Positions 17,919 to 26,261 of a stretch of DNA of 64,000 nt are shown here, in pieces (position 1 is the first letter of the stretch; each line of letters opens with the position of its first letter). The position numbers and the translations under genes were made by a program. The notes under the pieces were generated by a model. That model had not been told where the DNA came from, made no database searches, and saw only the letters and a list, made by a program, of their open reading frames with translations. Location of the stretch: NCBI GenBank assembly GCA_017469885.1, contig JAFUFO010000031.1, forward strand, positions 29,405 to 93,404. The letters run 5' to 3'. This stretch comes from Solobacterium sp. (GTDB lineage: Bacteria; Bacillota_I; Bacilli_A; Erysipelotrichales; Erysipelotrichaceae).

Positions 17919-18396
17919 AACTATCTTTGAGTATCTCTTTCAGTTTCGCTCTTGCACGGAAGAGGTCCGAACGGACGGTTCCCTCGCGCCTTCCGACAAT
18001 ATCCGCTATTTCAGTCACGGAATAACCTTCCTGATAAAACAGATGGATGATCTCCCGATAACGCATCGGCAGCTGTCCGACCGCCTCCCATACAAACTTC
18101 AGATCAGCATCCTGTGCATCTTCTGTATTGTCATCGAGTTCTTCTGCGGCATGGGTTTTCTGATAACGGAGCCGGTTGCGTGACAGGTTTGCGGCGGTTT
18201 TCATCAGCCATCCTTTTTCTTTTCCGGCATCACCGCCGAAATCCGGATCATAGCGCAGCAGCTGCAGGATGGTATCCTGTACGATCTCCTGGGCATCCGC
18301 CTCATTGCGCAGATACGAGCAGGCAAGACGAAAGAGACTGTCGCCGTAGCGGTCCAGAATTCGCCGTACCTTCAGTTCCCGTACCGATAATGCCAT
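17905..18396 (-). CDS. ECF RNA polymerase sigma factor
   Basis: A 163-residue sigma70-family protein with region 2 (YGDSLFRLACSYLRNEADAQ, EIVQDTILQLL) and region 4 (LPMRYREIIHLFYQEGYSVT, EIADIVGRREGTVRSDLFRAR). It would direct transcription of a small regulon, probably including its own operon. The ATG at 18396 is chosen because GGAGG precedes it; a more upstream in-frame start has no such site. The overlapping downstream gene looks like its anti-sigma factor. Confidence 0.92.
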   Translation of the reverse strand: MALSVRELKVRRILDRYGDSLFRLACSYLRNEADAQEIVQDTILQLLRYDPDFGGDAGKEKGWLMKTAANLSRNRLRYQKTHAAEELDDNTEDAQDADLKFVWEAVGQLPMRYREIIHLFYQEGYSVTEIADIVGRREGTVRSDLFRARAKLKEILKDSYDFE

Positions 18397-18486
18397 ATCG
18401 TTATTGTAACCTCCGGCAGACCGATGGCTCAATCATAATATCTCCATACTGGAAACACATCTCCCGCCCCTTTCGTTGCAGATAAA

Positions 18487-18508
18487 AAGGCAGAACTCAA
18501 TCTGCCTT
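18487..18508 (-). terminator. Terminator of the 174-residue membrane protein gene
   Basis: On the minus strand AAGGCAGA, 6-base loop, TCTGCCTT followed by TTT. The stop codon lies inside the hairpin. Confidence 0.75.
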
Positions 18509-19021
18509 CGTTTCGGGTTTTGTCTCCTGTTTCGCCGCTTTCTTTCCGGTGCTTTCTGCGGCAGTCTTTGTCTTTGTGCGGGTGCTCTTTTTGGCAACAC
18601 CGGCATGTTTGGACAGGTAACTGCGCACTTCCTTCATCTGTTCGGGAAGAAAGTAAACCGGAGTCGGTGCACGGCGGATCGTAAAGTTCACACAGTGCTG
18701 TTCATCGTCGATCACAATCGGCTTTGTTTTCTCATACGGATACAGCCGTCCGATCATGACAACGCCTTTCGGGGAAAGACCCGATTCCATCTTCCAGTAG
18801 ATACCGCCCATCACCGCAAGCAGGATGGTCTGGACCCAGCGGAACACGCCTTTGTAATTAAAGAATCCAAGCAGTGCAATCGCCCAGAACAGTGCCGGAA
18901 TCACCCAGCGCGGTCCGAGAACGGTCTTGACCTGAATCTCCTTTGAACTGTTGTACATCCGATACAGCATGTAAAGAATCACCGCATCGAGAATGTAAAA
19001 AATAAGATCACCAACTGTCAT
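18497..19021 (-). CDS. Small membrane protein with lysine-rich tail, unknown function
   Basis: A 174-residue protein that I do not recognise. Three hydrophobic segments lie at about residues 5-20, 38-55 and 60-75, followed by a soluble beta-rich part (GVVMIGRLYPYEKTKPIVI, CVNFTIRRAPTPVYFLPEQ) that could be PH-like. The final 30 residues are rich in Lys, Thr and Ala without aromatics. It lies alone between the sigma operon and the CBS gene in its own transcription unit, with a terminator on each side. Confidence 0.6.
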   Translation of the reverse strand: MTVGDLIFYILDAVILYMLYRMYNSSKEIQVKTVLGPRWVIPALFWAIALLGFFNYKGVFRWVQTILLAVMGGIYWKMESGLSPKGVVMIGRLYPYEKTKPIVIDDEQHCVNFTIRRAPTPVYFLPEQMKEVRSYLSKHAGVAKKSTRTKTKTAAESTGKKAAKQETKPETKAD

Positions 19022-19049
19022 AAAACTCCTTTTTTATCGTTCCGGAAAA

Positions 19050-19067
19050 AGACGGATTTCTCCGTCT
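19050..19067 (-). terminator. Terminator of the liv-CBS operon
   Basis: On the minus strand AGACGGA, GAAA loop, TCCGTCT, then TTTTCC, directly after the CBS gene stop. Confidence 0.8.
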
Positions 19068-19074
19068 CTTCCTC

Positions 19075-19758
19075 TTATTTTACTGGATGCTTGACGCGTT
19101 TGCCGTCAATTGTTGTCTGAACAATTTCGGTAATCGTATATCCGGCCTTCAGAAGAATGTCGCGCATCTTCTCAACCGGAATCTCGCCGGTTGCCTTTAC
19201 GACAACTTCCGTTCCGCGCTCTTCCGTATGGAATACCGCCAGGGATTCCACATTGGCAAGGTTATCCGCAAAGAGTTTGGAGATACCCTGGAAATAACCC
19301 GGCTGGTCAACGCACCGGATAACGAAACGGGTTCCGCGTTTGCCGTATCCGAGCAGATCAACGAACGCCTGGAACATATCCTTCTCGGTGATGATGCCGA
19401 GCACCTTGCGGTCTGCGTCAACGACCGGAAGCACGGAGATGTTGTTGTCGATCATGATCTTGGCGGCTTCCTCAAGGAACACATCCTCTGTGGTTGTCTT
19501 GACGTCCGTGATCATGATGTCGCTGACCTTGCGCTTGGACAACAGATAATTCAGTTCAAAGATGGAAAGCGATGTGGACTGCGCACCGCTGCTCTCTTCG
19601 ACAACGCCCTGTGTGACAAGACCGATGAGAGCTCCGTTTTCATCTACGACAGGCAGACGATGGAAATTGTTTCTTCCCATGATCTCGACAGCTTTGGAAA
19701 TCGAGACATCCTTGGTAACCGTCTGCGGATTCCTGGTCATATGATCCTTAACGTACAT
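19075..19758 (-). CDS. CBS-CBS-ACT domain protein (AcuB-like)
   Basis: A 227-residue cytosolic regulatory protein: two CBS domains (about residues 7-60 and 78-132, with HRLPVVDENGALIGLVTQ and ISVLPVVDADRKVLGIITEKD) then an ACT domain (about 140-215). CBS pairs bind adenine nucleotides and ACT domains bind amino acids. It is the last gene of the branched-chain amino-acid transport operon, starting 3 bases after livF; its ribosome site is the GGAGGA that encodes the last two glycines of LivF. A role in sensing amino acid or energy state for the transporter is inferred. Confidence 0.88.
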   Translation of the reverse strand: MYVKDHMTRNPQTVTKDVSISKAVEIMGRNNFHRLPVVDENGALIGLVTQGVVEESSGAQSTSLSIFELNYLLSKRKVSDIMITDVKTTTEDVFLEEAAKIMIDNNISVLPVVDADRKVLGIITEKDMFQAFVDLLGYGKRGTRFVIRCVDQPGYFQGISKLFADNLANVESLAVFHTEERGTEVVVKATGEIPVEKMRDILLKAGYTITEIVQTTIDGKRVKHPVK

Positions 19759-19761
19759 GAT

Positions 19762-20478
19762 TTATCCTCCTAAATACGCTTTCTGTACACGTTCATCCTT
19801 TGCCAGTTCAGCACCGGTTCCCGAGAGCGTGATTTTTCCGGTTTCAAGTACATATGCATGGTGGGCAATCGCAAGTGCACGCTTCGCATTCTGTTCAACG
19901 AGCAGAACGGTTGTCCCCTTCTTGTTGATCTCTTCTATAATACTGAATATTTCGGAAACAAGCAGCGGAGAAAGACCCATGGAAGGTTCATCCAGCAGCA
20001 TGATCTTCGGGTCTGCCATCAGTGCCCGTCCCATTGCCAGCATCTGCTGTTCACCGCCGGAAAGCGTTCCGGCAAGCTGGGTGCGGCGTTCCTTCAGACG
20101 CGGGAACAGTGTATAGACATTGTCCATATCCGCCTCGATCTTATCCTTGTCCTTGCGAAAGAAGGCACCGAGGGTCAGGTTTTCCTCAACCGTTTCCTGC
20201 GCAAAGACACGGCGTCCTTCCGGAACCTGCGCAAGACCGCGCGTAACGATGGTATGCGGCGGCACTTTCGTAAGATCCGTACCGTCCAGGAAAATCGAAC
20301 CGGATGCCGGTTTGATCAGTCCGGAGATTGCATGCATCGTTGTGGTCTTTCCGGCACCGTTTGCGCCGATCAGGGTGACGATTTCACCGTCTTTTACTTC
20401 AAAGGTGATTCCTTTGATCGCTTCGATCATACCGTAGCGTACGACCAGATTTTCTACATTCAGCATAAGTTTCGTCAC
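19762..20478 (-). CDS. livF: Branched-chain amino acid ABC transporter ATP-binding protein LivF
   Basis: A 238-residue ABC ATPase. Walker A GANGAGKTT near residue 39, Q-loop, signature LSGGEQQMLAMGRAL and Walker B KIMLLDEPSMGLSP near 155-170 are all intact. The LivF branch is indicated by the short form and its VPEGRRVFAQETVEENL block. It overlaps livG by 4 bases and powers the high-affinity hydrophobic amino-acid importer. Confidence 0.96.
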   Translation of the reverse strand: MTKLMLNVENLVVRYGMIEAIKGITFEVKDGEIVTLIGANGAGKTTTMHAISGLIKPASGSIFLDGTDLTKVPPHTIVTRGLAQVPEGRRVFAQETVEENLTLGAFFRKDKDKIEADMDNVYTLFPRLKERRTQLAGTLSGGEQQMLAMGRALMADPKIMLLDEPSMGLSPLLVSEIFSIIEEINKKGTTVLLVEQNAKRALAIAHHAYVLETGKITLSGTGAELAKDERVQKAYLGG

Positions 20479-21248
20479 TCTCCCAGATAAGCTTTGATAA
20501 CCTGCGGATTTGCCTGAATCTCCGCCGGTGTTCCCTCTGCCAGCAGCATGCCGTAGTTCAGTACGGAAATGCGTTCGCAGATGCCCATTACAAGCTTCAT
20601 ATCATGTTCGATCAGAAGAATCGCAATGTGGAAGTGATCCCGTACAAAACGGATCATATCCATGAGGTCGGCGGTCTCCTGCGGGTTCATGCCGGCTGCC
20701 GGTTCATCCAGCAGCAGGAGTTTCGGTTTTGTCGCCATGGCACGGGCGATTTCAAGACGCCGCTGTGCACCGTACGGAAGATTTCCGGCAATCAGATCTG
20801 CATCTTTATCAAGACCGAAGATGCGAAGCAGCTCCATCGCTTCTTCCGTAACCTTCGCTTCCTGTTCACGGTACTTCGGAAGCCGCAGCACCGCCTCAAC
20901 ATTATTGTACGTGATCTGGTTGTTCATGCCGATCTTGACATTGTCGATCACGCTCATATTGGAGAAGAGACGGATATTCTGGAAGGTCCGGGCAATACCG
21001 GCCTTGTTCATCTCAACAACACTCATGCGGGCGGTATCCTGTCCGCAGAATTTGATCGTTCCGCGGCTGGGCTGATAAACCTTCGTCAGCATGTTGAAGA
21101 CGGTGGTCTTACCGGCGCCGTTGGGACCGATGAGACCGACGATCTCATTGTTATATACCTTCAGATTGAAGTCATTGACCGCAGTCAGTCCGCCGAAGTC
21201 GATGCCAAGATCGATGACTTCGAGAACGGGAATCTTATTTTCACTCAT
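20475..21248 (-). CDS. livG: Branched-chain amino acid ABC transporter ATP-binding protein LivG
   Basis: A 257-residue ABC ATPase with Walker A GPNGAGKTT, the LivG-type IARTFQNIRLFSNMSV block, signature-region NLPYGAQRRLEIARAMA and Walker B LLLLDEPAAGMNPQE. It ends with the family's typical PQVIKAYLGE. It overlaps livM by 8 bases and livF by 4, so the ATPase pair is translationally coupled. Confidence 0.96.
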   Translation of the reverse strand: MSENKIPVLEVIDLGIDFGGLTAVNDFNLKVYNNEIVGLIGPNGAGKTTVFNMLTKVYQPSRGTIKFCGQDTARMSVVEMNKAGIARTFQNIRLFSNMSVIDNVKIGMNNQITYNNVEAVLRLPKYREQEAKVTEEAMELLRIFGLDKDADLIAGNLPYGAQRRLEIARAMATKPKLLLLDEPAAGMNPQETADLMDMIRFVRDHFHIAILLIEHDMKLVMGICERISVLNYGMLLAEGTPAEIQANPQVIKAYLGE

Positions 21249-22326
21249 CCGCTGCCGCCTCCTTTGTTCTGTTTCGGGTCAGTTTCTTCCGGAGACCGGC
21301 CGCAAATGTCTTCACCTTCTCATTGTTGGAGAGGATCATCGTGAGGATCAGGATTACGGAATAGATGATCATACGGTAATCCTGCAGACCGCGGAGCAGC
21401 TCCGGCAGAAGCACGAGAACGATCGTCGAGATGATCGTTCCGGTCATGTTTCCAAGACCGCCGAGCACGACGTATACAAGAATCAGAATCGAGAGATTGA
21501 ATCCGAACTTGGACGGGATCAGTGTCGTATAGTTCAGACCGTACAGCGCACCTGCCGCGCCGGCAAGCGCAGCGGATACCACGAACGCCAGCATCTTTGT
21601 GTTCGCCACATGAATACCGACTGACTCTGCCGCAATGCGGTTGTCACGGCATGCCTGAATCGCACGGCCGCTGCGGCTGTAAATCAGATTGTAGATAATC
21701 GTCAGGGCTGCCAGGATCAGAATGACACCAACCGTGAAGGTCGCAATACGCTGTGTGCCGGTGGCACCCATCGGTCCGCTGATCAGCGCTTTTCCGCCCG
21801 GTGCCAGCTTCAGCTTGTTTTCGACAAAACTGAACTGGAATCCGTTGGAGTCAAAACCGACGTAAACATTGTTAATCAGAGATTTGATGATCTCACCAAA
21901 TGCCAGCGTTACGATTGCAAGGTAGTCGCCCTGCAGTTTCAGAACCGGAATGCCGATCAGAATGCCGAACAGGGACGCAAGCAGAGCACCGATGATGATT
22001 GCGATGATCAGCCGGATGATGCCGTTGGAAATAACACCCGCAAGCGCGCCGGAAATACAGACACCGGCAAAGGCACCGATGCACATGAAGCCGGCCTGGC
22101 CGAGGTTCAGCTCACCCGATACACCGACATTCAGATTAAGACCGAGTGCCGCAACGATATAGCAGGTAACCGGAACCAGCAGTGACTGGAACATACTGGA
22201 GAGATTGCCGGTCGCCATCAGAAGCTCAATAACGATATAACCGAGAATGATGATCAGGAAGGAGATCAGCCGGCTGCGATATTCTCTGGTAAACAGTTTC
22301 GCGAAGAAATTCTTGTTTGTCTTCAT
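21241..22326 (-). CDS. livM: Branched-chain amino acid ABC transporter permease LivM
   Basis: A 361-residue permease with about nine hydrophobic helices. Features include LGLNLNVGVSGELNLGQAGF and the family EAA-like loop SGRAIQACRDNRIAAESVGI. The ATG at 22326 is chosen because AAGGAGG lies just upstream; an in-frame ATG 24 bases earlier falls within the end of livH and has no site. It forms the membrane channel with LivH. Confidence 0.95.
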   Translation of the reverse strand: MKTNKNFFAKLFTREYRSRLISFLIIILGYIVIELLMATGNLSSMFQSLLVPVTCYIVAALGLNLNVGVSGELNLGQAGFMCIGAFAGVCISGALAGVISNGIIRLIIAIIIGALLASLFGILIGIPVLKLQGDYLAIVTLAFGEIIKSLINNVYVGFDSNGFQFSFVENKLKLAPGGKALISGPMGATGTQRIATFTVGVILILAALTIIYNLIYSRSGRAIQACRDNRIAAESVGIHVANTKMLAFVVSAALAGAAGALYGLNYTTLIPSKFGFNLSILILVYVVLGGLGNMTGTIISTIVLVLLPELLRGLQDYRMIIYSVILILTMILSNNEKVKTFAAGLRKKLTRNRTKEAAADE

Positions 22327-22336
22327 AGCCGCCTCC

Positions 22337-23218
22337 TTACACCTTCTCACTCAGCTTCTTGCCGAGGAGTCCGGTCGGCTTGATCAGAAGTACGATGATC
22401 AGAACCGCAAACACGATCGCATCACTGAGCTGGGTGGAAACATACGCCTTGGAAAGAATCTCAATCACGCCAAGCAGAAGTCCGCCGAGGAATGCGCCGG
22501 GGATCGAACCGATACCGCCGAATACGGCAGCGGTAAATGCCTTGATGCCGGGCATGGAGCCAAGCGTCGGGCTTAAGGTCGGATAGGTTGCGCATAACAG
22601 AACCGCCGCAAGTGCCGCAATACCGGAGCCGATTGCGAAGGTAATGGAAATGATGCTGTTGACATTGATGCCCATCAATGTCGCGGCACCTTTATCTTCT
22701 GAGCATGCACGCATTGCCATGCCCGTTTTTGTCTTATTAATGAATAATGTAAGGCAGACCATTACGGCGACACATACAAAGATCGTAACCAGTGTAAGAT
22801 AGGAAATCTGAAGCTGCCCGCCGAATAACTTCAGTGATCCGTTGCCGATAATGGAAGGGAAAACCTTTGTGGAAGAGGACCACAGAAGCTGTGCTCCGTT
22901 CTGAAGAAAATAGCTGACACCGATGGCGGTGATCAGAACCGACAGACTGGTTGCCTGACGCAGCGGCTTGTAGGCAAGCCGTTCGATAACGACACCGAGT
23001 ACGGTTGTCGCAAGCATCGACAACACCACCGAAACAATCACCGGCAGGCCGAAACTGTTCAGTGCAAAAAACGCAACAAACGCGCCGACCATCATGATAT
23101 CGCCATGTGCGAAATTAAGCATTTTCGCAATACCGTATACCATGGTGTAACCAAGCGCAATAATTGCGTATACGCTCCCAAGACTCAGCCCGTTGATCAG
23201 ATATGATAAAAAGGCCAT
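22337..23218 (-). CDS. livH: Branched-chain amino acid ABC transporter permease LivH
   Basis: A 293-residue permease with about eight helices, including the N-terminal LINGLSLGSVYAIIALGYTM and the loop KTKTGMAMRACSEDKGAATL that contacts the ATPases. It follows livJ after a strong hairpin at 23251-23278, so it should be expressed at a lower level than the binding protein. Confidence 0.95.
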   Translation of the reverse strand: MAFLSYLINGLSLGSVYAIIALGYTMVYGIAKMLNFAHGDIMMVGAFVAFFALNSFGLPVIVSVVLSMLATTVLGVVIERLAYKPLRQATSLSVLITAIGVSYFLQNGAQLLWSSSTKVFPSIIGNGSLKLFGGQLQISYLTLVTIFVCVAVMVCLTLFINKTKTGMAMRACSEDKGAATLMGINVNSIISITFAIGSGIAALAAVLLCATYPTLSPTLGSMPGIKAFTAAVFGGIGSIPGAFLGGLLLGVIEILSKAYVSTQLSDAIVFAVLIIVLLIKPTGLLGKKLSEKV

Positions 23219-23250
23219 AGATTAATCCCCCTTCCCTTAAAAATACAATA

Positions 23251-23278
23251 AGGTTGCCAATGTTTCCATTGGCAACCT
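23251..23278 (-). terminator. Intra-operon hairpin between livJ and livH
   Basis: Perfect 12-bp stem AGGTTGCCAATG / CATTGGCAACCT with a 4-base loop, followed on the minus strand by TTATTGTATTTTT. Probably a partial terminator or 3' stabiliser that favours binding-protein mRNA. Confidence 0.8.
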
Positions 23279-23304
23279 CAAAATTCCACTTGAAAACCTG
23301 TTGA

Positions 23305-24558
23305 TCAGCCTTCTGCGCCAACGTAAACGCCGTTTTCGATAACGACTGCTTTCGGAGCCTTGGAGACTTCACCGCTTGTGTTCCAGTTAACATCTGTACC
23401 GGTCAGACCGTTGAATGTCATGGAAGTGAACTGCTGAACAAGAGCGTCCTTGAGGTCCGCATTGCTCATATCGCTTGTGCAGCCTGCAGCCTCGAGAGCC
23501 TGTGCAATTGCATAGACACAGTCGTAAGCATCCGCAGCGAACTGGTTCGGTGTCTCACCGAACTTGCTCTGATATGTGGAGACGAAGTTCTTTGTCAGAT
23601 CATCGGAAGCATCTGCGGAGAACGGTGTGAGGAGGTAAACGCCTTCTGCCAGGCTGGTGTCGAAACCTTCCATGGAGAGGATGCCGTCCATGCCGTCAAC
23701 GCCGAATACGGTCGGCTTGTAGCCCATGTCATTTGCCTGCTTGAGGATTGTGGAAGCCGGCTGATAGTAGATCGGGAGGAACAGGATGTCTGCACCGGCA
23801 TCCTTAGCCTTTGTGATCTGAACGTTGAAGTCGTTGTCTTCACCCATGAATGCTTCATCGGAAACAACTTCGAGACCCTTTTCAGCAGCCTCTGCGATGA
23901 ACTTGTCGTGGATGCCGATGGAGTACTGGTCATCGTTCTTATAGATGATACCGACCTTTGAGCCGAGCTGCGGGTTTGCGCTGAGATAGTCTGCAGACGC
24001 AACACCCTGGTTCGGGTCAGTGAAGCACATCTGGAAGACGTTGCCGTAAGGATTCGCAGCATTTGTCGCATCCTGGTAGATAACTGCCAGCGAGGAGCCG
24101 GACGGTGTCAGAGCGAATGTGCTGTCATCCTGGTACATCTGTGCAACCGCAGCACCCGGAGCGGATGTAACGGTCAGCAGGGAGATCTGCATGCCCCAGT
24201 CTTTCAGAGCGTTGTATGCGTTGACTGCCTTTTCAGCATCGTGTTCATCATCTTCCATGGTGAGCTCGAACTGAACGCCGCCCTTCGCGTTGATTTCTTC
24301 GACTGCAATCTCTGCAGCGTTCTTGACTGCCTGGCCATAGACGGAAGCGCCGCCTGTCAGAGGGCCGGAAAGTCCGAGTTTGAAAGCGCCTGCCGCAGCA
24401 GTTGTCTCTGCCGGTGCTGCTGCAGCGTCTGTAGCTGCACCATCGTTTGCTGCAGGGGTGGATGTGTCAGCGGAAGAACCGCTTCCGGAGCAAGCTGCCA
24501 TGGACAGTGCCATTACTGCAGCAAGTCCTCCTTTAACAAGTTTTTCGAATTTCATCAT
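23305..24558 (-). CDS. livJ: Branched-chain amino acid ABC transporter substrate-binding lipoprotein
   Basis: A 417-residue extracellular lipoprotein with signal peptide, lipobox MAAC (Cys23), an Ala/Thr/Asp-rich linker of about 35 residues, then a type I periplasmic-binding fold starting at FKLGLSGPLTGG. It should capture leucine, isoleucine, valine or related acids for LivHMGF. Two adjacent ATG codons (24558, 24555) are possible starts; GAGGG lies 5-8 bases upstream. A consensus promoter lies at 24604-24632. Confidence 0.93.
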   Translation of the reverse strand: MMKFEKLVKGGLAAVMALSMAACSGSGSSADTSTPAANDGAATDAAAAPAETTAAAGAFKLGLSGPLTGGASVYGQAVKNAAEIAVEEINAKGGVQFELTMEDDEHDAEKAVNAYNALKDWGMQISLLTVTSAPGAAVAQMYQDDSTFALTPSGSSLAVIYQDATNAANPYGNVFQMCFTDPNQGVASADYLSANPQLGSKVGIIYKNDDQYSIGIHDKFIAEAAEKGLEVVSDEAFMGEDNDFNVQITKAKDAGADILFLPIYYQPASTILKQANDMGYKPTVFGVDGMDGILSMEGFDTSLAEGVYLLTPFSADASDDLTKNFVSTYQSKFGETPNQFAADAYDCVYAIAQALEAAGCTSDMSNADLKDALVQQFTSMTFNGLTGTDVNWNTSGEVSKAPKAVVIENGVYVGAEG

Positions 24559-24603
24559 TCTTTCCCTCGATTTCTAACTCCATACAAAAATGAAGTTGTG
24601 TTT

Positions 24604-24632
24604 ATTATATTGAGTTGATTTCACCAATTCAA
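24604..24632 (-). promoter_or_regulatory. Promoter of the liv operon
   Basis: On the minus strand TTGAAT (24632-24627), exactly 17 bases, TATAAT (24609-24604). The spacer contains GTTGA/TCAAC symmetry that could bind a regulator. The predicted leader is about 40 bases. Confidence 0.8.
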
Positions 24633-24709
24633 CACATTTCTTTCTTCTTTTTTCATAATTTGCAGAAAATTTATGAAAATTTTGAAGAGTATTTTCATTC
24701 GTTAAAAAA

Positions 24710-24731
24710 GCGAAGCGCTGAACCGCTCCGC
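24710..24731 (-). terminator. Terminator of the small-membrane-protein operon
   Basis: On the minus strand GCGGAGCG pairs with CGCTTCGC (one G-T), followed by TTTTTT at 24709-24704. Confidence 0.7.
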
Positions 24732-24749
24732 ATAATTGGGCTGTCTTAC

Positions 24750-24911
24750 TCAGGCGCCCTTCTTTTTGCCGTAGAATTTCCAGATGAGAACTGCCGCAAC
24801 AGCAACGACCGCGATAATCAGGATCGGTGTCAGTCCGCTGCCCGTTTTCTGAACGACAGGATCGGCAGGAATATCAAACATGATCCTGCTCAGTGTGATA
24901 AGAGCATCCAT
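24750..24911 (-). CDS. 53-residue single-pass membrane protein, unknown
   Basis: A short gene easily missed. The product has a 28-residue N-terminal part (MDALITLSRIMFDIPADPVV, then QKTGSG), one long membrane helix (about residues 29-45, PILIIAVVAVAAVLIW) and a basic tail KFYGKKKGA, so the N-terminus is predicted outside. GGGAGG lies 8 bases before the ATG. The start overlaps the end of the upstream membrane-protein gene by 22 bases and a terminator follows, which argues for a real third cistron. I do not recognise a family. Confidence 0.65.
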   Translation of the reverse strand: MDALITLSRIMFDIPADPVVQKTGSGLTPILIIAVVAVAAVLIWKFYGKKKGA

Positions 24912-25237
24912 AATAAACCTCCCGTAATGGTTACTGCATTCATTATAAGCGAATTCCGATACGGATGCGGCATATTCAGTCCCATCCGGTAAATCCAGCC
25001 TTCCAGCAGAATGACCAGCGGTTCAAGTATCAGATAAATAACCATATGGACTGCCGGAAGATCCATCCGCAGATACAGAAGCCCTGCAATGAGATGAAGC
25101 AGCGGATTGGTCAGAATATTCGCCAGCGCGATCAGCATCTGCCCCCTGACACTCCGGATGCCAAGCAGATATCCGACACCCATTTCAATGACCGCTGTTA
25201 ACGTCATCGGAATCAGAAAGGAAATATCAGCCTGCAT
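24890..25237 (-). CDS. Small polytopic membrane protein, unknown
   Basis: A 115-residue protein with about four hydrophobic helices (FLIPMTLTAVIEMGVGYLLG, MLIALANILTNPLLHLIAGL, MVIYLILEPLVILLEGWIY and the C-terminal MNAVTITGGLLWMLL). The ATG at 25237 is preceded by GGGAGA and overlaps the MFS-like gene's stop by 11 bases. An upstream in-frame start would lie deeper in that gene. I do not recognise the family. The motif of paired Asn-Pro and Glu-Pro in helices suggests a transporter accessory rather than an enzyme, which is only inference. Confidence 0.65.
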   Translation of the reverse strand: MQADISFLIPMTLTAVIEMGVGYLLGIRSVRGQMLIALANILTNPLLHLIAGLLYLRMDLPAVHMVIYLILEPLVILLEGWIYRMGLNMPHPYRNSLIMNAVTITGGLLWMLLSH

Positions 25238-26261
25238 CGGATTCTCCCGCCGCATACGCAAGCAGCCCTGCCGAAACAAGACTGCCGATCGGTCCGATCA
25301 GCGGAACCGAAACAGGACTCGTATAAATCAGCACAAAGCCAAGGTACAGCGCAAAGGTCAGAAGACCGAATGCCAGTCCCGGCATGCCGGGCATGCGTTT
25401 TGCCAGAAGATAGAGGGTCAGCGGCATCGACATGTTAAACAGAAACAGCGCCGCAAGCCCAAACGGCAGAATATCCTTGAAACAGTAACAGACTGCCGCT
25501 CCAAGAAGCGAAACCAGCGCAGTACGCCGTATTCCAAACCGGGCACCCGCAAATCCGCCGGCGCTCTTCCCCACTGCCAGCATGACCGTCGCAAGAAACC
25601 CCAGCGCAAAGCCGTTTTTCCAGGAAAAGCTGACTGCAGTCCCGACTGCCGAGCGGATGACCACAACCGCAAAACAGGCAAGTACTGCAGGAATAACCCC
25701 CTTGCGTTCAAATACAAGCTCCGGCATGGACGCATACTCCGGTTCAGATCCCTGCATGGCCCGATACAGCGTGATCCAGAGTGCCGCAAGCACTAATATG
25801 GAACCTCCTAACACAATTCCCTTTCCGGCATTGCTGATCTGTCCGCCGAGAAACAGACCGATGGCACCCGGCGCCACAAAGACGCCAAGCCCTCTTCCGC
25901 GCAGTCCGGTACGGTCATCTTCCTGGATGGATGTAACTCCCCCGCCGGTATGAAACAGCGCGTTTCCGATGCCGAGAATTACAGGATTTGTAACGGTTCC
26001 AAGCAATGTGACAAGAATACCTGCGGTCGTAAACCAGAACGGCGGCAGATCTCTCGAAATCCTGCCCTCCCCGATGATCCGGTCCAGCAGAATGCCAAGC
26101 GGCATCTGTACCGCAAAGGCAAAAAAGCTGTAGTAGAGATATACGCGGAACGGATCATAGCGGTAGCGGAAGGTTCCGAACACCGCAAACGCACACAGAA
26201 AATCGATCATGCAGTGCATGACCGATACAATTCCTATCCGTCTGATTTCCCGCCGGCTCAT
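25227..26261 (-). CDS. MFS-like transporter
   Basis: A 344-residue membrane protein with roughly ten to eleven helices. It is short for an MFS carrier (usually about 400). It shows LGIGNALFHTGGGVTSIQ and a mid-protein GKSAGGFAGARFGIRRTALVS loop that resembles the motif A-like turn between halves, close to the fosmidomycin-resistance/MFS type. It overlaps the upstream ACT-domain gene by 4 bases and the downstream four-helix gene by 11, making a coupled set of four cistrons with the 53-residue protein. Substrate unknown. Confidence 0.7.
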   Translation of the reverse strand: MSRREIRRIGIVSVMHCMIDFLCAFAVFGTFRYRYDPFRVYLYYSFFAFAVQMPLGILLDRIIGEGRISRDLPPFWFTTAGILVTLLGTVTNPVILGIGNALFHTGGGVTSIQEDDRTGLRGRGLGVFVAPGAIGLFLGGQISNAGKGIVLGGSILVLAALWITLYRAMQGSEPEYASMPELVFERKGVIPAVLACFAVVVIRSAVGTAVSFSWKNGFALGFLATVMLAVGKSAGGFAGARFGIRRTALVSLLGAAVCYCFKDILPFGLAALFLFNMSMPLTLYLLAKRMPGMPGLAFGLLTFALYLGFVLIYTSPVSVPLIGPIGSLVSAGLLAYAAGESDAG

